The notes: generated from the sequence alone by a model not told the origin. Counted from the first letter of the stretch, positions 28,928 through 38,301 are shown. The stretch is DNA of 56,312 nt from a virus (IMGVR_UViG_3300050821_002518:1-56312), one strand, 5' to 3'. Numbers and translations: made by a program.

Positions 28928-29341
28928 ATGAGTAACTATCAAGTTGGTTATGGGCACGGCGACGTGGTTGGCGTTCCGTTCGACTTCTACGCTGGGGCTA
29001 CCCTGGTGACGGGATCGACGATCACGATGCAGACCGGCGTATTGGTGGTCAACCCCACCGGCACGCTGGCTGCTCTGACCGTGAACTTGCCGCTGAATCC
29101 GGTGGACGGTGCTGACGCTTCGATCACTTCGACGCAACAGATCACGTCTCTAACTGTGAATGCGAATACCGGTGACGCTATTGTCAACGGTGTTCTCCTA
29201 GCGGTTACCGAACTTACCGCAGCTGCTTCAGCAGCGAACGGTAGCGCGGCAATGACAATTCGATACAAGTACACTCTGAACGGCTTCCAGCCGGCCAGCG
29301 GTGCAGCGGTGAACCCGCGCTCTTGGATCCGCGTGCAATAA
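28928..29341 (+). CDS. putative head decoration protein
   Basis: 137 aa directly after the coat gene. All-beta character: VGVPFDFYAGATLVTGSTIT, GVLVVNPTGTLAALTVNLPL, ITSLTVNANTGDAIVNGVLL and AAMTIRYKYTLNGFQPASG. Position after coat and before a terminator fits a capsid decoration protein made in matching amount. No family named. Confidence 0.55.
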   Translation: MSNYQVGYGHGDVVGVPFDFYAGATLVTGSTITMQTGVLVVNPTGTLAALTVNLPLNPVDGADASITSTQQITSLTVNANTGDAIVNGVLLAVTELTAAASAANGSAAMTIRYKYTLNGFQPASGAAVNPRSWIRVQ

Positions 29342-29349
29342 AAAGAATT

Positions 29350-29380
29350 GCGCCACCGCCCTCACCCGGTAGGCGCTTTT
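29350..29380 (+). terminator. intrinsic terminator after the coat cluster
   Basis: Stem GCGCC-ACCG pairs with CGGT-(A)-GGCGC, nine pairs with one bulged A and an 8-base loop, followed by TTTTGTGT. It lies 9 bases after the decoration gene and would limit transcription into the head-completion genes. Confidence 0.65.
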
Positions 29381-29454
29381 GTGTGAAAGCCTCACCAATT
29401 TAAATAGGCTTGGCAGTCGGGAGAGACCGGCACTGAATTTTTAACAGAGGCGTA

Positions 29455-29952
29455 ATGGCTCAGACCAACCAGCAGATCATCACCGAATCTTTCCAGATTC
29501 TTGGCGTCGTACGCGAGGGGCGCGCTCCTACGCCCACGCAGTCCGCCAACGGGATGACTATCCTCAACGACAACTTGCTCACGCAGATGCGCGACGGTTG
29601 GGGGAACATTGGCTGGTACCCGCAGACGATTGCGCAGCTGAACAGCATCGCACCTCTCAAAGACGAAGATATTGCCGACGTCAAGTACGTTCTGGCCGGC
29701 TGGCTCTCGGCGCGCTACGGGATCACGATCCCGCCGTCGATGGATGATACTGGATTCGATCTGGGTAGCCTGATCAAGGGCGCAATGAAGCGCCTGACCA
29801 AGCGATATCTGAAGTATACGGAATGTGACCTCGGCGAGCTATCGCGCCCTCAAGGCGGTCCGTGGGGCGGCCCGAACTGGCTCATGTTATTGATTTCATT
29901 AGGTTTCCCTCTTATGCTAGGGATGTTGCACACAGGTACCAACTTGGTTTAA
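29455..29952 (+). CDS. P22 gp4-like head-completion/tail accessory protein
   Basis: 165 aa; CAGAGG precedes the ATG. NQQIITESFQILGVVREGRA, GMTILNDNLLTQMRDGWGNI, then PLKDEDIADVKYVLAGWLSA match the gp4 family, which docks under the portal. From about residue 142 (after PWGGPNW) the sequence changes to LMLLISLGFPLMLGMLHTGT, a hydrophobic and AT-rich stretch unlike the family. An HNH gene follows 9 bp later, so the natural C-terminus has probably been replaced by the left edge of that insertion. Confidence 0.75.
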   Translation: MAQTNQQIITESFQILGVVREGRAPTPTQSANGMTILNDNLLTQMRDGWGNIGWYPQTIAQLNSIAPLKDEDIADVKYVLAGWLSARYGITIPPSMDDTGFDLGSLIKGAMKRLTKRYLKYTECDLGELSRPQGGPWGGPNWLMLLISLGFPLMLGMLHTGTNLV

Positions 29953-29961
29953 ACTACCTTC

Positions 29962-30483
29962 ATGGGTAGAACTGTAGCTGGAAATTTGATGGCAGCCGCT
30001 GCTAGAGCTAGTGGTGAGAAAACGTACTTTACCGGTATCCCGTGCCGAAACGGGCATGTGGCAGCTCGACACGTAGTCAATAGCACATGTGTCGAGTGCG
30101 TCAAGATGCGTGCAAAAGGAAACATGCGCTGGTTTCGTGAGGCCGATAAGAGACGTCAGCAGACACCTGAACGCAAGGCGCAGAAGGCAGCCAGCGAGAG
30201 GAAATGTCGTAAGACAGAACATCGCAAGGCCGGGCGCGCAGCCGAGCGTAGAGCGCGACAGGCGGCACAACTGCAGCGCACTCCGAAGTGGGCGGACCTG
30301 AAAGCAATTAGAGAATTTTACAAAGAGGCGGCGCGCAAAACCCGGGATACTGGAATAGCGCACCACGTCGATCACGAGATCCCGCTATGCGGTGAGCTGG
30401 TGAGCGGGCTGCACGTAACGGAGAACCTACGAGTGATACCGGCCACAGATAATCTTTTGAAGGGTTCTCGCTTTATTGGCTGA
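29962..30483 (+). CDS. inserted HNH endonuclease with zinc motif
   Basis: 173 aa. N-terminal CRNGHVAARH, then CVEC (~28-46), is a zinc knuckle. A basic helical linker (DKRRQQTPERKAQKAASERK) follows, then the HNH core HHVDHEIPLCGELVSGLHV and ENLRVIPATDNLLKGSRF. It separates the gp4-like and gp10-like genes, which are neighbours in P22. The region is less GC-rich at its left edge, a sign of transfer. Likely a free-standing homing endonuclease. The stop overlaps the next ATG. Confidence 0.85.
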   Translation: MGRTVAGNLMAAAARASGEKTYFTGIPCRNGHVAARHVVNSTCVECVKMRAKGNMRWFREADKRRQQTPERKAQKAASERKCRKTEHRKAGRAAERRARQAAQLQRTPKWADLKAIREFYKEAARKTRDTGIAHHVDHEIPLCGELVSGLHVTENLRVIPATDNLLKGSRFIG

Positions 30484-32027
30484 TGGGCCAGGCGCAACCG
30501 ACTGACATCCCGCTCCCGCTCGCGTCGTATCAGCTCGCAGACTTGCGCGCTGGCGCGAAGCGATTGGTCGGCTGCTACCCAGAGCCAGCGCCGCAGGCGC
30601 AGGCTGACGATGAGAAGTCTCAGCAGCCCGCCGTCTTACGGCGCTGGCCCGGGCTCTCGACGTTCACGCCGAGCGGGCTGACGAACCCTCTGCGCGGCAT
30701 GTGGGAGATGGCCGGCGTCGTATATGCGGTGGTCGGGTTCGATCTCTTCACGGTGAGCAGCGCGGGCGTGTTCACTCTGGTGCCAGGCTCAGCCGGCGGC
30801 ATCATCGGTAACGGCTTCGTGCGGATGACGGACAACGGCGCGTGCCTCGTGATCCTGGTGCCGAACACCGACACCTGCTTCACGTACACCCCGTTCGCTG
30901 GAGGCGGCGGCCTGCAGCAGCTGACGAGCACCTTCTTCCTGACTCTTGGCGGAGCGGTCGATGTCTGGTACGTGGACACCTTTATCGTGTTCCTGGCGAA
31001 CAACAACGGCGGCAACGGCTCCGTCACGTTTTTTAATGACGACGGCCGGCAGGTGTCTGGCAACGCGCAGATCACCTTCACCACCGCCGCCTCGTTCAAT
31101 CGGCAGTTCGGCACGGACCCTTTCTATGGGATGTGCGTCGATCACCGCGAGGTCCTGATGTTCGGATCGCGCTCGTCTGAAGGTTTCGTGAACACCGGCA
31201 ACGCTACCGGCACACCCTTCAGCGCCGCGTCCGATACGTACATGCCGTACGGCGTGCACCCGCAGTGCCCCTTCAGCATCTCGCTGCAGGACAACTCGGT
31301 TATGTGGGTTGCCAACGATCTGACAGTGCGCCGACGTAACGGGCAGACCCCGGTACGTATTTCGACGGCTGGCGTCGAGGCGGTGCTGTCGAACGCGAAC
31401 AAGCTCGGTCTGCTGCCGGGCACGTACTCGCTGTCGTCACCGGCCGGCGGCCCAACATGGAACGGGCACCCGTTCTGGATCCTGACGATACCGCTAGCGG
31501 AGCGCACGCTCGTATATGACTGTGTGACGCAGCAGTGGTTTGATTTGGTGTCGGTGCTTAACGGCCAGGAAGTGCAGTACCGCGGCCTGAGCTACCTGAA
31601 TGCGTTCGGTAAGCAGCTGGTAGGAGACTCAGAGAGCGGCACCATCGGTTTTTTGGACGACACCGTACAAAATGAATTTGGTAACGCGAACGCGCCGGTT
31701 GTGTGCGCCTTCACGACACAGCCGCTCTACAGTCAGAACAATCGACAGATCGTGCGGCGTGTCGAGGCGGTGGTGACGGCGGGCGCAGGACCAACGCCGG
31801 GAGTCGCGCCGCGTATTAGCTTGCTGCTGTCAGATAATTGGGGGCAGACGTTTGACGTGTCGGGAGACGACTCTCAGACGCTCGGCGTGCCGGGAGATAC
31901 AGCGAACCGCGCGATCTGGTGGAACCTGGGGCAGTACTACAGCCTGGTGCTGCAGTTCCGTGTGACGGACGCGTCGCCGACGTTCGCGGTCGACATCACC
32001 GCGATGGTTGAGCCGTGCAAGTGGTAA
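30483..32027 (+). CDS. P22 gp10-like packaged-DNA stabilisation/tail hub protein
   Basis: 514 aa (P22 gp10 472). Opens PTDIPLPLASYQLADLRAGA and GCYPEPAPQ, then LRRWPGLSTFTPSGLTNPLR and MWEMAGVVYAVVGFDLFTVS, the recognisable gp10 start. The rest is a repeated strand pattern, with NGFVRMTDNGACLVIL, YVDTFIVFLANNNGG, then VMFGSRSSEGFVNTGNATGT, as in a beta-propeller. It seals the head and forms the tail hub. TGATG-coupled to the HNH stop. Confidence 0.85.
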   Translation: MGQAQPTDIPLPLASYQLADLRAGAKRLVGCYPEPAPQAQADDEKSQQPAVLRRWPGLSTFTPSGLTNPLRGMWEMAGVVYAVVGFDLFTVSSAGVFTLVPGSAGGIIGNGFVRMTDNGACLVILVPNTDTCFTYTPFAGGGGLQQLTSTFFLTLGGAVDVWYVDTFIVFLANNNGGNGSVTFFNDDGRQVSGNAQITFTTAASFNRQFGTDPFYGMCVDHREVLMFGSRSSEGFVNTGNATGTPFSAASDTYMPYGVHPQCPFSISLQDNSVMWVANDLTVRRRNGQTPVRISTAGVEAVLSNANKLGLLPGTYSLSSPAGGPTWNGHPFWILTIPLAERTLVYDCVTQQWFDLVSVLNGQEVQYRGLSYLNAFGKQLVGDSESGTIGFLDDTVQNEFGNANAPVVCAFTTQPLYSQNNRQIVRRVEAVVTAGAGPTPGVAPRISLLLSDNWGQTFDVSGDDSQTLGVPGDTANRAIWWNLGQYYSLVLQFRVTDASPTFAVDITAMVEPCKW

Positions 32028-32028
32028 G

Positions 32029-32970
32029 ATGGTTCTCGCACTAAAATCTAAGCCCGGGCTGACCGGCGCGAGCGCGCTCTCGATCCCGAAGGATTGGGAC
32101 GCGACATGGTTCCGCGGGTTCATAAATAACCTGCTGAAGGGCGCGGACGTTCGTAACGCGGTAGGCGTGAACGGGATCACCGTGAGCGGCACCATCGCTA
32201 GCCCGTACGCGACGATCAGTCTAGGTGTTGGAACAACGCTTGTAGGCGCTGCGAATGAGATCTCGATTACTACGGCCGGCGGTGTAACGACAATCGGCTT
32301 CGCGCCGAATATCGTAATCCCAGCTCCAGCTAGCGGGAATACGCTGACTATAAACTCAGTAGGCGTCTCCGCAGCATTAGATCTTAACTCGTCATCTAGT
32401 GCGCTACCCGCCTATATGGAGCTGTCGCAGGCTGGCGTAGGTAAAGGGTTTTTTGGCGTAGATGGCGGACAGGTACTGGCGGCAGGAAGCACTAACGGGG
32501 ATATCGTACTTCGAAGCGACAGCGGAGGCGTGATCAGGATTTCCGGTAACGCAGGAGCTTCGTCTCATATAATTATTAGCAATACTGGCCTGGCAAGTTT
32601 TTTTGGTACTACCCTAGGATCTGGTATAGCTTCCGCCACACAGGTATTTATAGCAGGCGCTCTTTCCGCATCGTTTGGTTGGTGCAACAGCTCTAATGGC
32701 GCAGACAGCAAGATATTTGATTCGTTTGTTGACGCGTCAGCTACATTACATTTACGTGCAGTTAATGACGCGTACACGGCCGCCACTGACTGGTGCACGA
32801 TAGTTCGTTCAGGTACCTCTATTGTATCTATCTCATTAGGCGGATCGTTGGTTATACATAGCGACGGTGGCGTGACGATAGGTAGCCCAACCGGTGGCAG
32901 CAAAGGAGCCGGAACATTGAACGTGCAGAACGGGGTATTCCTGAACGGCACAGCGTACACAAATCCATAA
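32029..32970 (+). CDS. putative minor tail/fibre protein
   Basis: 313 aa from ATG 32029. N-terminus SIPKDWDATWFRGFINNLLK, then GVNGITVSGTIASPYATISL, followed by Gly/Ser/Thr beta repeats. Ends VTIGSPTGGSKGAGTLNVQN and GVFLNGTAYTNP, an ending common in phage fibres and tail needles. Base composition becomes more AT-rich in its second half. A trimeric fibre or needle is likely. Confidence 0.6.
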   Translation: MVLALKSKPGLTGASALSIPKDWDATWFRGFINNLLKGADVRNAVGVNGITVSGTIASPYATISLGVGTTLVGAANEISITTAGGVTTIGFAPNIVIPAPASGNTLTINSVGVSAALDLNSSSSALPAYMELSQAGVGKGFFGVDGGQVLAAGSTNGDIVLRSDSGGVIRISGNAGASSHIIISNTGLASFFGTTLGSGIASATQVFIAGALSASFGWCNSSNGADSKIFDSFVDASATLHLRAVNDAYTAATDWCTIVRSGTSIVSISLGGSLVIHSDGGVTIGSPTGGSKGAGTLNVQNGVFLNGTAYTNP

Positions 32971-32981
32971 ATAGGTGAGCA

Positions 32982-33215
32982 ATGACGATTGATGAAGTTC
33001 AAGATCCGGCCCAACAGCCGGAACCGATAGCCAGCATACACGTAGCGATCCCGCCGCATATCGCCGGGAACCTACTGGAATTTTTACGCCGCGTGCAGTC
33101 GACCGGGATGGAGGCCGTTGCATGGGTGGAGGCTTACCAGTTCGTGCAGAAGCATGTTCCGCCGCAGCCGCAAGCACAGCCCGGCGTTCCGTTTGGCGGA
33201 TTACCCCCGAAGTGA
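32982..33215 (+). CDS. hypothetical protein, 77 aa
   Basis: Pro/Gln-rich ends around one helical core (HVAIPPHIAGNLLEFLRRVQ, GMEAVAWVEAYQFVQKHVP). First gene before the lysis cassette. Not recognised. Confidence 0.55.
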   Translation: MTIDEVQDPAQQPEPIASIHVAIPPHIAGNLLEFLRRVQSTGMEAVAWVEAYQFVQKHVPPQPQAQPGVPFGGLPPK

Positions 33216-33221
33216 GATGAG

Positions 33222-33515
33222 ATGTCTATGTTGAAGTGGACGATGGAATCTGCCTGGGCTGCTCTCGCTGTGGTGCTAACCACAGCCGGCAGCATATATA
33301 CGACCGTCCACCATGGCGGGATAGTTGACCAACAGATATCCGACATACGTGCACAGAACGCCGAGACGGCGGCGCACGTCGCGAAGCATGACGACCAGCT
33401 GTCAATTATCCAGCAACAGAATGCAGCGACGCAGCAGTCGCTGAACGATATCAAGGACACAGTCCACGATATCCAGTCTCAGGTGAGGAGACCCCAGCAT
33501 GGCAATAACGAATGA
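33222..33515 (+). CDS. membrane-anchored coiled-coil protein, lysis cassette (holin- or i-spanin-like)
   Basis: 97 aa. One N-terminal TM helix (AAWAALAVVLTTAGSIYTTV region, ~10-30), then a long coiled coil (VDQQISDIRAQNAETAAHVA, QLSIIQQQNAATQQSLNDIK). This shape fits an inner-membrane spanin subunit or a pinholin-like protein. It overlaps the lysozyme gene by 17 bp. Confidence 0.5.
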   Translation: MSMLKWTMESAWAALAVVLTTAGSIYTTVHHGGIVDQQISDIRAQNAETAAHVAKHDDQLSIIQQQNAATQQSLNDIKDTVHDIQSQVRRPQHGNNE

Positions 33516-33999
33516 GACGGTGCTAGATCCGTCAATCGACCGGCGTCTGGCAATCGATCTCGACGCCTCGGAGAGTGACAAGCTTACCGCGTACCTGGAC
33601 ACGGAAGGTAACTGGACCTGTGGCCGCGGGCACCTGATGCCGCAGGCTGCTCCGGGCCGCTCGTGGGAAGGGTTCACTGTCGTGCAATCTACCAGCGACA
33701 AATGGTTCTGCACCGACATCCTGAGCGCGATGCGTCTCGCGCAGAAGTGGGCAGAGTTTGAATCGTGCGACACCGACTGCCGCAAGAACGCACTCTACGA
33801 GCTGGCGTTCAATATGGCGCACAAGTGGGAGAAGTGGGGCCCGACTCGCGCGCTTATTACGGCCAAAGATTGGCGGGGCGTGCACGATCACCTGCTCGCT
33901 AGTTTGTGGGCCAAGGAAGTGCAGCCGCATGGCCTGGATAAGCCGGGCCGCGCCACGCGCATCGCGAACTATTTTCTTACCGGTGAGTATCCTACATGA
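33499..33999 (+). CDS. endolysin, T4-lysozyme-like (GH24)
   Basis: 166 aa. RLAIDLDASESDKLTAY and LDTEGNWTCGRGHLMP align with the T4 lysozyme catalytic region. Glu25, Asp34 and Thr40 correspond to T4 Glu11, Asp20 and Thr26. NALYELAFNMAHKWEKWGPT matches the later conserved helix. It cleaves the glycan of peptidoglycan. No signal peptide, so it needs a holin. GAGGAG eight bases upstream of the ATG; ATGA overlap with the holin-like gene. Confidence 0.85.
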   Translation: MAITNETVLDPSIDRRLAIDLDASESDKLTAYLDTEGNWTCGRGHLMPQAAPGRSWEGFTVVQSTSDKWFCTDILSAMRLAQKWAEFESCDTDCRKNALYELAFNMAHKWEKWGPTRALITAKDWRGVHDHLLASLWAKEVQPHGLDKPGRATRIANYFLTGEYPT

Positions 34000-34439
34000 G
34001 CTTAATTACTGATGGCATCGCCGGTATCCTGAAGCCGATCAGCGACATCATTCTTAAAGTTGTCCCGGACAAGGCCGCCGCGGCGGCTGCTGTCGCGCAG
34101 CTACAGCAGATGCAGCTAGAGGGATCTCTCCAGGCAGAGATGCTGCAGCTGCAGTCTGTAACCTCCGCGCAGTCTGACGTCGACAAGGTAGAGGCCGCCT
34201 CGACAAATATGTTCGTCGCTGGGGCGCGCCCGTTCGTCATGTGGGTATGCGGCGTGGGGCTTGCGATGTCTTGTATCGTTGGTCCGCTGTTCACCTGGCT
34301 ATCTACTCTGTTCGGTCACCCTACAGTGTTCCCGTCACTGAACGATCCACTCTTGCAGAGCACGCTCGCGGGAATGCTCGGGCTCGGTCACATCACACGC
34401 ACGGTGGAGAAGATTCAGGGCGTAGTCGGGAAGCACTAA
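33996..34439 (+). CDS. holin-like membrane protein (3TM GTA-holin type)
   Basis: 147 aa. An amphipathic N-terminus (LITDGIAGILKPISDIILKV), a charged helix (AAVAQLQQMQLEGSLQAEML), then ARPFVMWVCGVGLAMSCIVG and hydrophobic stretches to LAGMLGLGHITRTVEK. The ARPF(V/I)MWVCG...GLGxxRT(x)EK layout is the holin family known from gene-transfer agents and many phages. Releases the lysozyme at the end of infection. Confidence 0.75.
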   Translation: MSLITDGIAGILKPISDIILKVVPDKAAAAAAVAQLQQMQLEGSLQAEMLQLQSVTSAQSDVDKVEAASTNMFVAGARPFVMWVCGVGLAMSCIVGPLFTWLSTLFGHPTVFPSLNDPLLQSTLAGMLGLGHITRTVEKIQGVVGKH

Positions 34440-34440
34440 G

Positions 34441-36369
34441 TTGGCAGGCGGCACCCAGTTCGGCAACAGTGACACGGCGGTCGGACTACAGGGTGGGATG
34501 TACAACCGGCAGAGCACTGGGTATACAGGACAGTCAGCGCAGGCCGGTGGCGTCGTTACTGATCCTAAGGCGCTGGCTGGATACAATAAAGCTTTCAGCA
34601 CCATGTTCGCGCCGCTGCTCTCCAAGGGATACACGCAGCAGCAGATAGTCTCGTATCTTCAGACGCTTCCCGGGCCGCAGGGCGCGAAGATTCAGGAGCA
34701 GCTGGACAACGCAACGAACAGTATCCTGAACCCTGACACAACGCTCGACAAGGTCATGCAGGGGCTGTCGTTGGCGGGTAGCGCTATCGGCGTCGGGTTG
34801 CTTACCGGGGGCGCGATAGCTCCAGCTCTCTCTGCCGCGGGCGCCGACGCTGCCGGATCTATCGGAGCGCTAGCTGGCAACGCTGCAGCCGGCGCGTTGG
34901 GTGGCGGTGCGATATCCGGCCTCGAAGGTCAGAACATAGGTAAAGGCGCGCTGCTGGGCGCTGTCGGCAGCACTCTAGGGTCAGCTGCAGCGCCAGCGGC
35001 GGATTCATTATCGAGCGCTACCGGGCTGCCAGGTTTCGCCAGCACCGGGCTGGTTAAGGCCGGCATCGGCGCCGCTACCTCGGCCGCGTCTGGCGCGAAC
35101 CCGCTGATCGGCGCGGCCGCAGCCGGCGCCGGCAGCTTGGCCGGAAGTGCGGCGAACAACTTGGGTGCCGGAGCCGCATCGAATTTTATCGGTAATCAGG
35201 TGGGTACTTTCGCTGGCGGTATGGTTGGCGGTAATCCGAACCCTAACCAGAACGGAAACATGCCGCCATCAGGTGGCGGATCAAACTATATCGGCGCCGC
35301 TGGCGTCGGAGCGCTTGGTGCGAGCGCACTCTCTGGTAGCGTAGGTGGACAGGGGAACATCGGCAATATGGCTTTAACAAATACGGGCTCTGGGCTGAGT
35401 ACAGACTCATCTCTTGCATCGACCGTCACGGGCGCACTGCCCGGGATACTACAGGGCGCTGCGGGCGTCTACGGATCGCAGAACGCTGCCCAGGCTCAGA
35501 CGAGCGCGGACGCGAACGCTATCGGCACGCAGCAGTCGACGCTCGGCAACATCAACAATATCTGGAGCACGCAGCAGCAGCTCGGTCAGGGCGCACAGAC
35601 AGCGCTCGGGTCCGCGCTCGGCACGAACGGTCAGCCCGCTAACTACTCCGGCTTCCAGAACATGCCGGGCTACCAATTCGCCGTACAGCAGGGTACGCAA
35701 GCCATCCAGCGCCAGGCCGCTGCGATGGGTAGCGCCTACACGCCGAACACTGCAGCCGCTGTAGGCCAGTACGTGACCGGCACCGCCGCGCAGGACTACA
35801 ACACATACATCAGCCAGCTGATGGGTGCGGCCGGGCTCGGCAGCACCGCGAATCAGGGCCTACAGACAGGTAACCAGACAGTGGGCAATAACATCAGCAC
35901 CCTACAGCAGAATCAGGGGCAAGCGCAGGCGTCAGGCGTGTCCGGCGCTGCTAATGCCATAGGCGGAATATTCGGCGTCAACGGTGCTGGTACCGGCCTG
36001 ATCGGTGCAGCCGGCCGCGGGCTTACTGGCGGATCTGGCAGCGGTGGAGTAAACTCCGGCGCCCCAGTGTCAGGCAATAATCCAATGAACTATGGCGGAC
36101 AGAACCCTAACGGTACCGGCATGTCTACGGGAACTGCGAGCGATCCGTACGGCGCGAATGCGGCACAGTACAACGCCACCAACGGACCAACCGCAGCCGA
36201 TCTCTCAGGCAGCACGAACGGAGTTGGAAATATAGACCCAGGGTCTATAGACACGAGCGGGTTCGATCCTAATAATATAAATTTCAGTACCGACTTGAGC
36301 AACTTCGATCCAAGTAATCTCAATTTCAGTTCTGATACGAGTGATGCAACTAGCTTCTTGGGGTTTTAA
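34441..36369 (+). CDS. DNA ejection/internal virion protein, Gly/Ala-rich
   Basis: 642 aa, TTG start two bases after the holin-like stop. Long Gly/Ala/Asn-rich region with hydrophobic helices (SLAGSAIGVGLLTGGAIAPA). A conserved block follows: QTSADANAIGTQQSTLGNIN, PGYQFAVQQGTQAIQRQAAA, MGSAYTPNTAAAVGQYVTGT, AAQDYNTYISQLMGAAGLGS. This block occurs in phage DNA-transfer proteins comparable in role to P22 gp7. The C-terminal tail has NFDPSNLNFSSDTSD-like repeats. Expected to leave the capsid with the DNA. Confidence 0.75.
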   Translation: MAGGTQFGNSDTAVGLQGGMYNRQSTGYTGQSAQAGGVVTDPKALAGYNKAFSTMFAPLLSKGYTQQQIVSYLQTLPGPQGAKIQEQLDNATNSILNPDTTLDKVMQGLSLAGSAIGVGLLTGGAIAPALSAAGADAAGSIGALAGNAAAGALGGGAISGLEGQNIGKGALLGAVGSTLGSAAAPAADSLSSATGLPGFASTGLVKAGIGAATSAASGANPLIGAAAAGAGSLAGSAANNLGAGAASNFIGNQVGTFAGGMVGGNPNPNQNGNMPPSGGGSNYIGAAGVGALGASALSGSVGGQGNIGNMALTNTGSGLSTDSSLASTVTGALPGILQGAAGVYGSQNAAQAQTSADANAIGTQQSTLGNINNIWSTQQQLGQGAQTALGSALGTNGQPANYSGFQNMPGYQFAVQQGTQAIQRQAAAMGSAYTPNTAAAVGQYVTGTAAQDYNTYISQLMGAAGLGSTANQGLQTGNQTVGNNISTLQQNQGQAQASGVSGAANAIGGIFGVNGAGTGLIGAAGRGLTGGSGSGGVNSGAPVSGNNPMNYGGQNPNGTGMSTGTASDPYGANAAQYNATNGPTAADLSGSTNGVGNIDPGSIDTSGFDPNNINFSTDLSNFDPSNLNFSSDTSDATSFLGF

Positions 36370-38301
36370 ATGAGCGACATACCTGACAACGGCTCATTCA
36401 ATCTAGGTCTCGCGAATATCGCGTCGCAGAACTATGGCCCGACGGCAACCGCCAACCAGAGCCTGACCGGTGCACAGACACAGAATGTGCAGCAGCAAAC
36501 CCAAGCCAACGCTATGCAGAATCAACTGATGCGCGCTCGTATGCCGCTCATTCTCTCACGGCTGCATGACATGTCGGTCGGGATGGGTGACCAGTCAGGC
36601 GTAGACACCTCCGGCGCGGGTAGCGGTAGCGAAGCTCCTGCGAGCGTATCCGACAAACTGCAGAAGGCGCAAGATAACTCTGGCGCCGCTGATTCGTCCA
36701 TCTTGAACCCCGGCGCTATCCAGAAAGCTCTGCGTGACAAATACTTCGTGCCCGCGGTCCCGCCCGGCGCTATGAAGGCCATCACCAACGCGTATGCGGT
36801 GGATCCTACGGATCAGTACGGCATGGGGCCGAAGAGTGTGATGGGGCAGATTGATATGTGGAAGACACAGAAGATCACACAGAGCCAGCAGGGCGCGCGA
36901 GATGACTTCGATGCGCTGCACGCGGTGACGGACGCGCCCGACGGCCAGGCGATGAACGTGCTAGAGCGCTCGCACCCGGAGACCTACGCCGCGATCAAGC
37001 AGAAGTTCAAGAACACCCCGAACGAAGATAGAGATGAAGAGGACGAGGCTCGCCTCTTCGCCGCGCATGCCGCCGGGGCCGTGCACCAATACACCGGCCG
37101 CGGGGCGAAGCCCGGCGCTGATGGCGTTTACCGCGACGAAGAGACTGGGATCACGATCCCCGGCGTTGAGCAGGTCGGTCTCTCGCGCGAGCAATACATC
37201 AAGCTGGCGCACGAAGCAAACACCGCATCGGTCGACGTGCCGGACGGTCAGGGCGGATCAACGAAGATGACACCATGGAAGGCCGCGCAAGTTGCGGGCG
37301 CGAAGAACATGAACGGCCCAGAGGACTGGATCCAGGTCCGCGCGTCGCAGATGGGGTTGCCCGGTGCGGCCGCGACGCTGCCGCCAAACAGCGCGCAGAG
37401 GCGCGAGTCGACGGCAGTTACTAAGGCAGCGAACGCAACCGCGCAGCAACAGCAGGCCGCTGCCGGCGCGCCCGCCAACGGAGACGCCGCGCCGGTCGCC
37501 GGGATCGGCACCGCACGCAACGCGCAGGGGCAACCAGATCAGAAGCTTACCGCCGCGCTACAGGACCGTACGTTTGCGTTCAAGCCCACCTCGGGGCAGT
37601 TGGACGCGAACGGAAATCCGCAGACGTACATACCCGGCCCGAACAAGACGCCCCCGAAGTGGTACAGCGACGCGCTGGACAAGCAGCAGACCTCGCGCCA
37701 GGGGCTAGCCAAGGACTCGAACGAAGGTATCAAGGCTGCCTCCGCCTCGCTCACGATGTACCAGGCCGCGCAGGATATCCTCGCCAAGGGCCGGTACGAC
37801 GGCGGCGCGTGGGACGCGGAGCTGGCTCAGAAGGCCGGGAAGTATCTGCCGGTCGGCTGGCAGAACACCGCCAAGAGCGGCGACTACCAGGAGCTGGCTA
37901 AGATGCTCGGCACCGCCGCGCTGCAGTCTGGTAAGGGAATCTTCGCGAAGATGACACAAATGGAAGCGAAGATGATGACGAAGGAGCTGAGCCCAGCCCC
38001 CAGCATGCAGCCGGAAGCGATGCGCGATATGATCCAGAAGGGTATGAACATCGCACAGTACAGCATCGACTCTGCGAAGCGGGTGCCGCGGTATCTGCAG
38101 TCTGGGATGGATGCGGACCAGTTTCCGACCTGGAACCAGACGCACTTCCCGCAGGAGACCGAGACGTCGAAGGTGAAGCCGCCAGGCGTTACTGCCGCGG
38201 CCGGTGCACCAAAATATTCTGATGAGAAGGTTAGAGCGTATATGCAGAAGCATGGACTGACAGACGAGCAAGCTACACGTAAAGCGCTGGGCATGCCATA
38301 G
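36370..38301 (+). CDS. putative DNA ejection protein 2
   Basis: 643 aa, starting at the base after the previous stop. Gln/Asn-rich start (QNVQQQTQANAMQNQLM), helical middle, then DGVYRDEETGITIPGVEQVG and a helical C-terminal third (LTMYQAAQDILAKGRYDGGA, GMNIAQYSIDSAKRVPRYL). It ends in a small helical motif DEKVRAYMQKHGLTDEQAT, like a C-terminal three-helix unit. Order and size fit a gp20- or gp16-type ejection protein. Confidence 0.65.
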   Translation: MSDIPDNGSFNLGLANIASQNYGPTATANQSLTGAQTQNVQQQTQANAMQNQLMRARMPLILSRLHDMSVGMGDQSGVDTSGAGSGSEAPASVSDKLQKAQDNSGAADSSILNPGAIQKALRDKYFVPAVPPGAMKAITNAYAVDPTDQYGMGPKSVMGQIDMWKTQKITQSQQGARDDFDALHAVTDAPDGQAMNVLERSHPETYAAIKQKFKNTPNEDRDEEDEARLFAAHAAGAVHQYTGRGAKPGADGVYRDEETGITIPGVEQVGLSREQYIKLAHEANTASVDVPDGQGGSTKMTPWKAAQVAGAKNMNGPEDWIQVRASQMGLPGAAATLPPNSAQRRESTAVTKAANATAQQQQAAAGAPANGDAAPVAGIGTARNAQGQPDQKLTAALQDRTFAFKPTSGQLDANGNPQTYIPGPNKTPPKWYSDALDKQQTSRQGLAKDSNEGIKAASASLTMYQAAQDILAKGRYDGGAWDAELAQKAGKYLPVGWQNTAKSGDYQELAKMLGTAALQSGKGIFAKMTQMEAKMMTKELSPAPSMQPEAMRDMIQKGMNIAQYSIDSAKRVPRYLQSGMDADQFPTWNQTHFPQETETSKVKPPGVTAAAGAPKYSDEKVRAYMQKHGLTDEQATRKALGMP

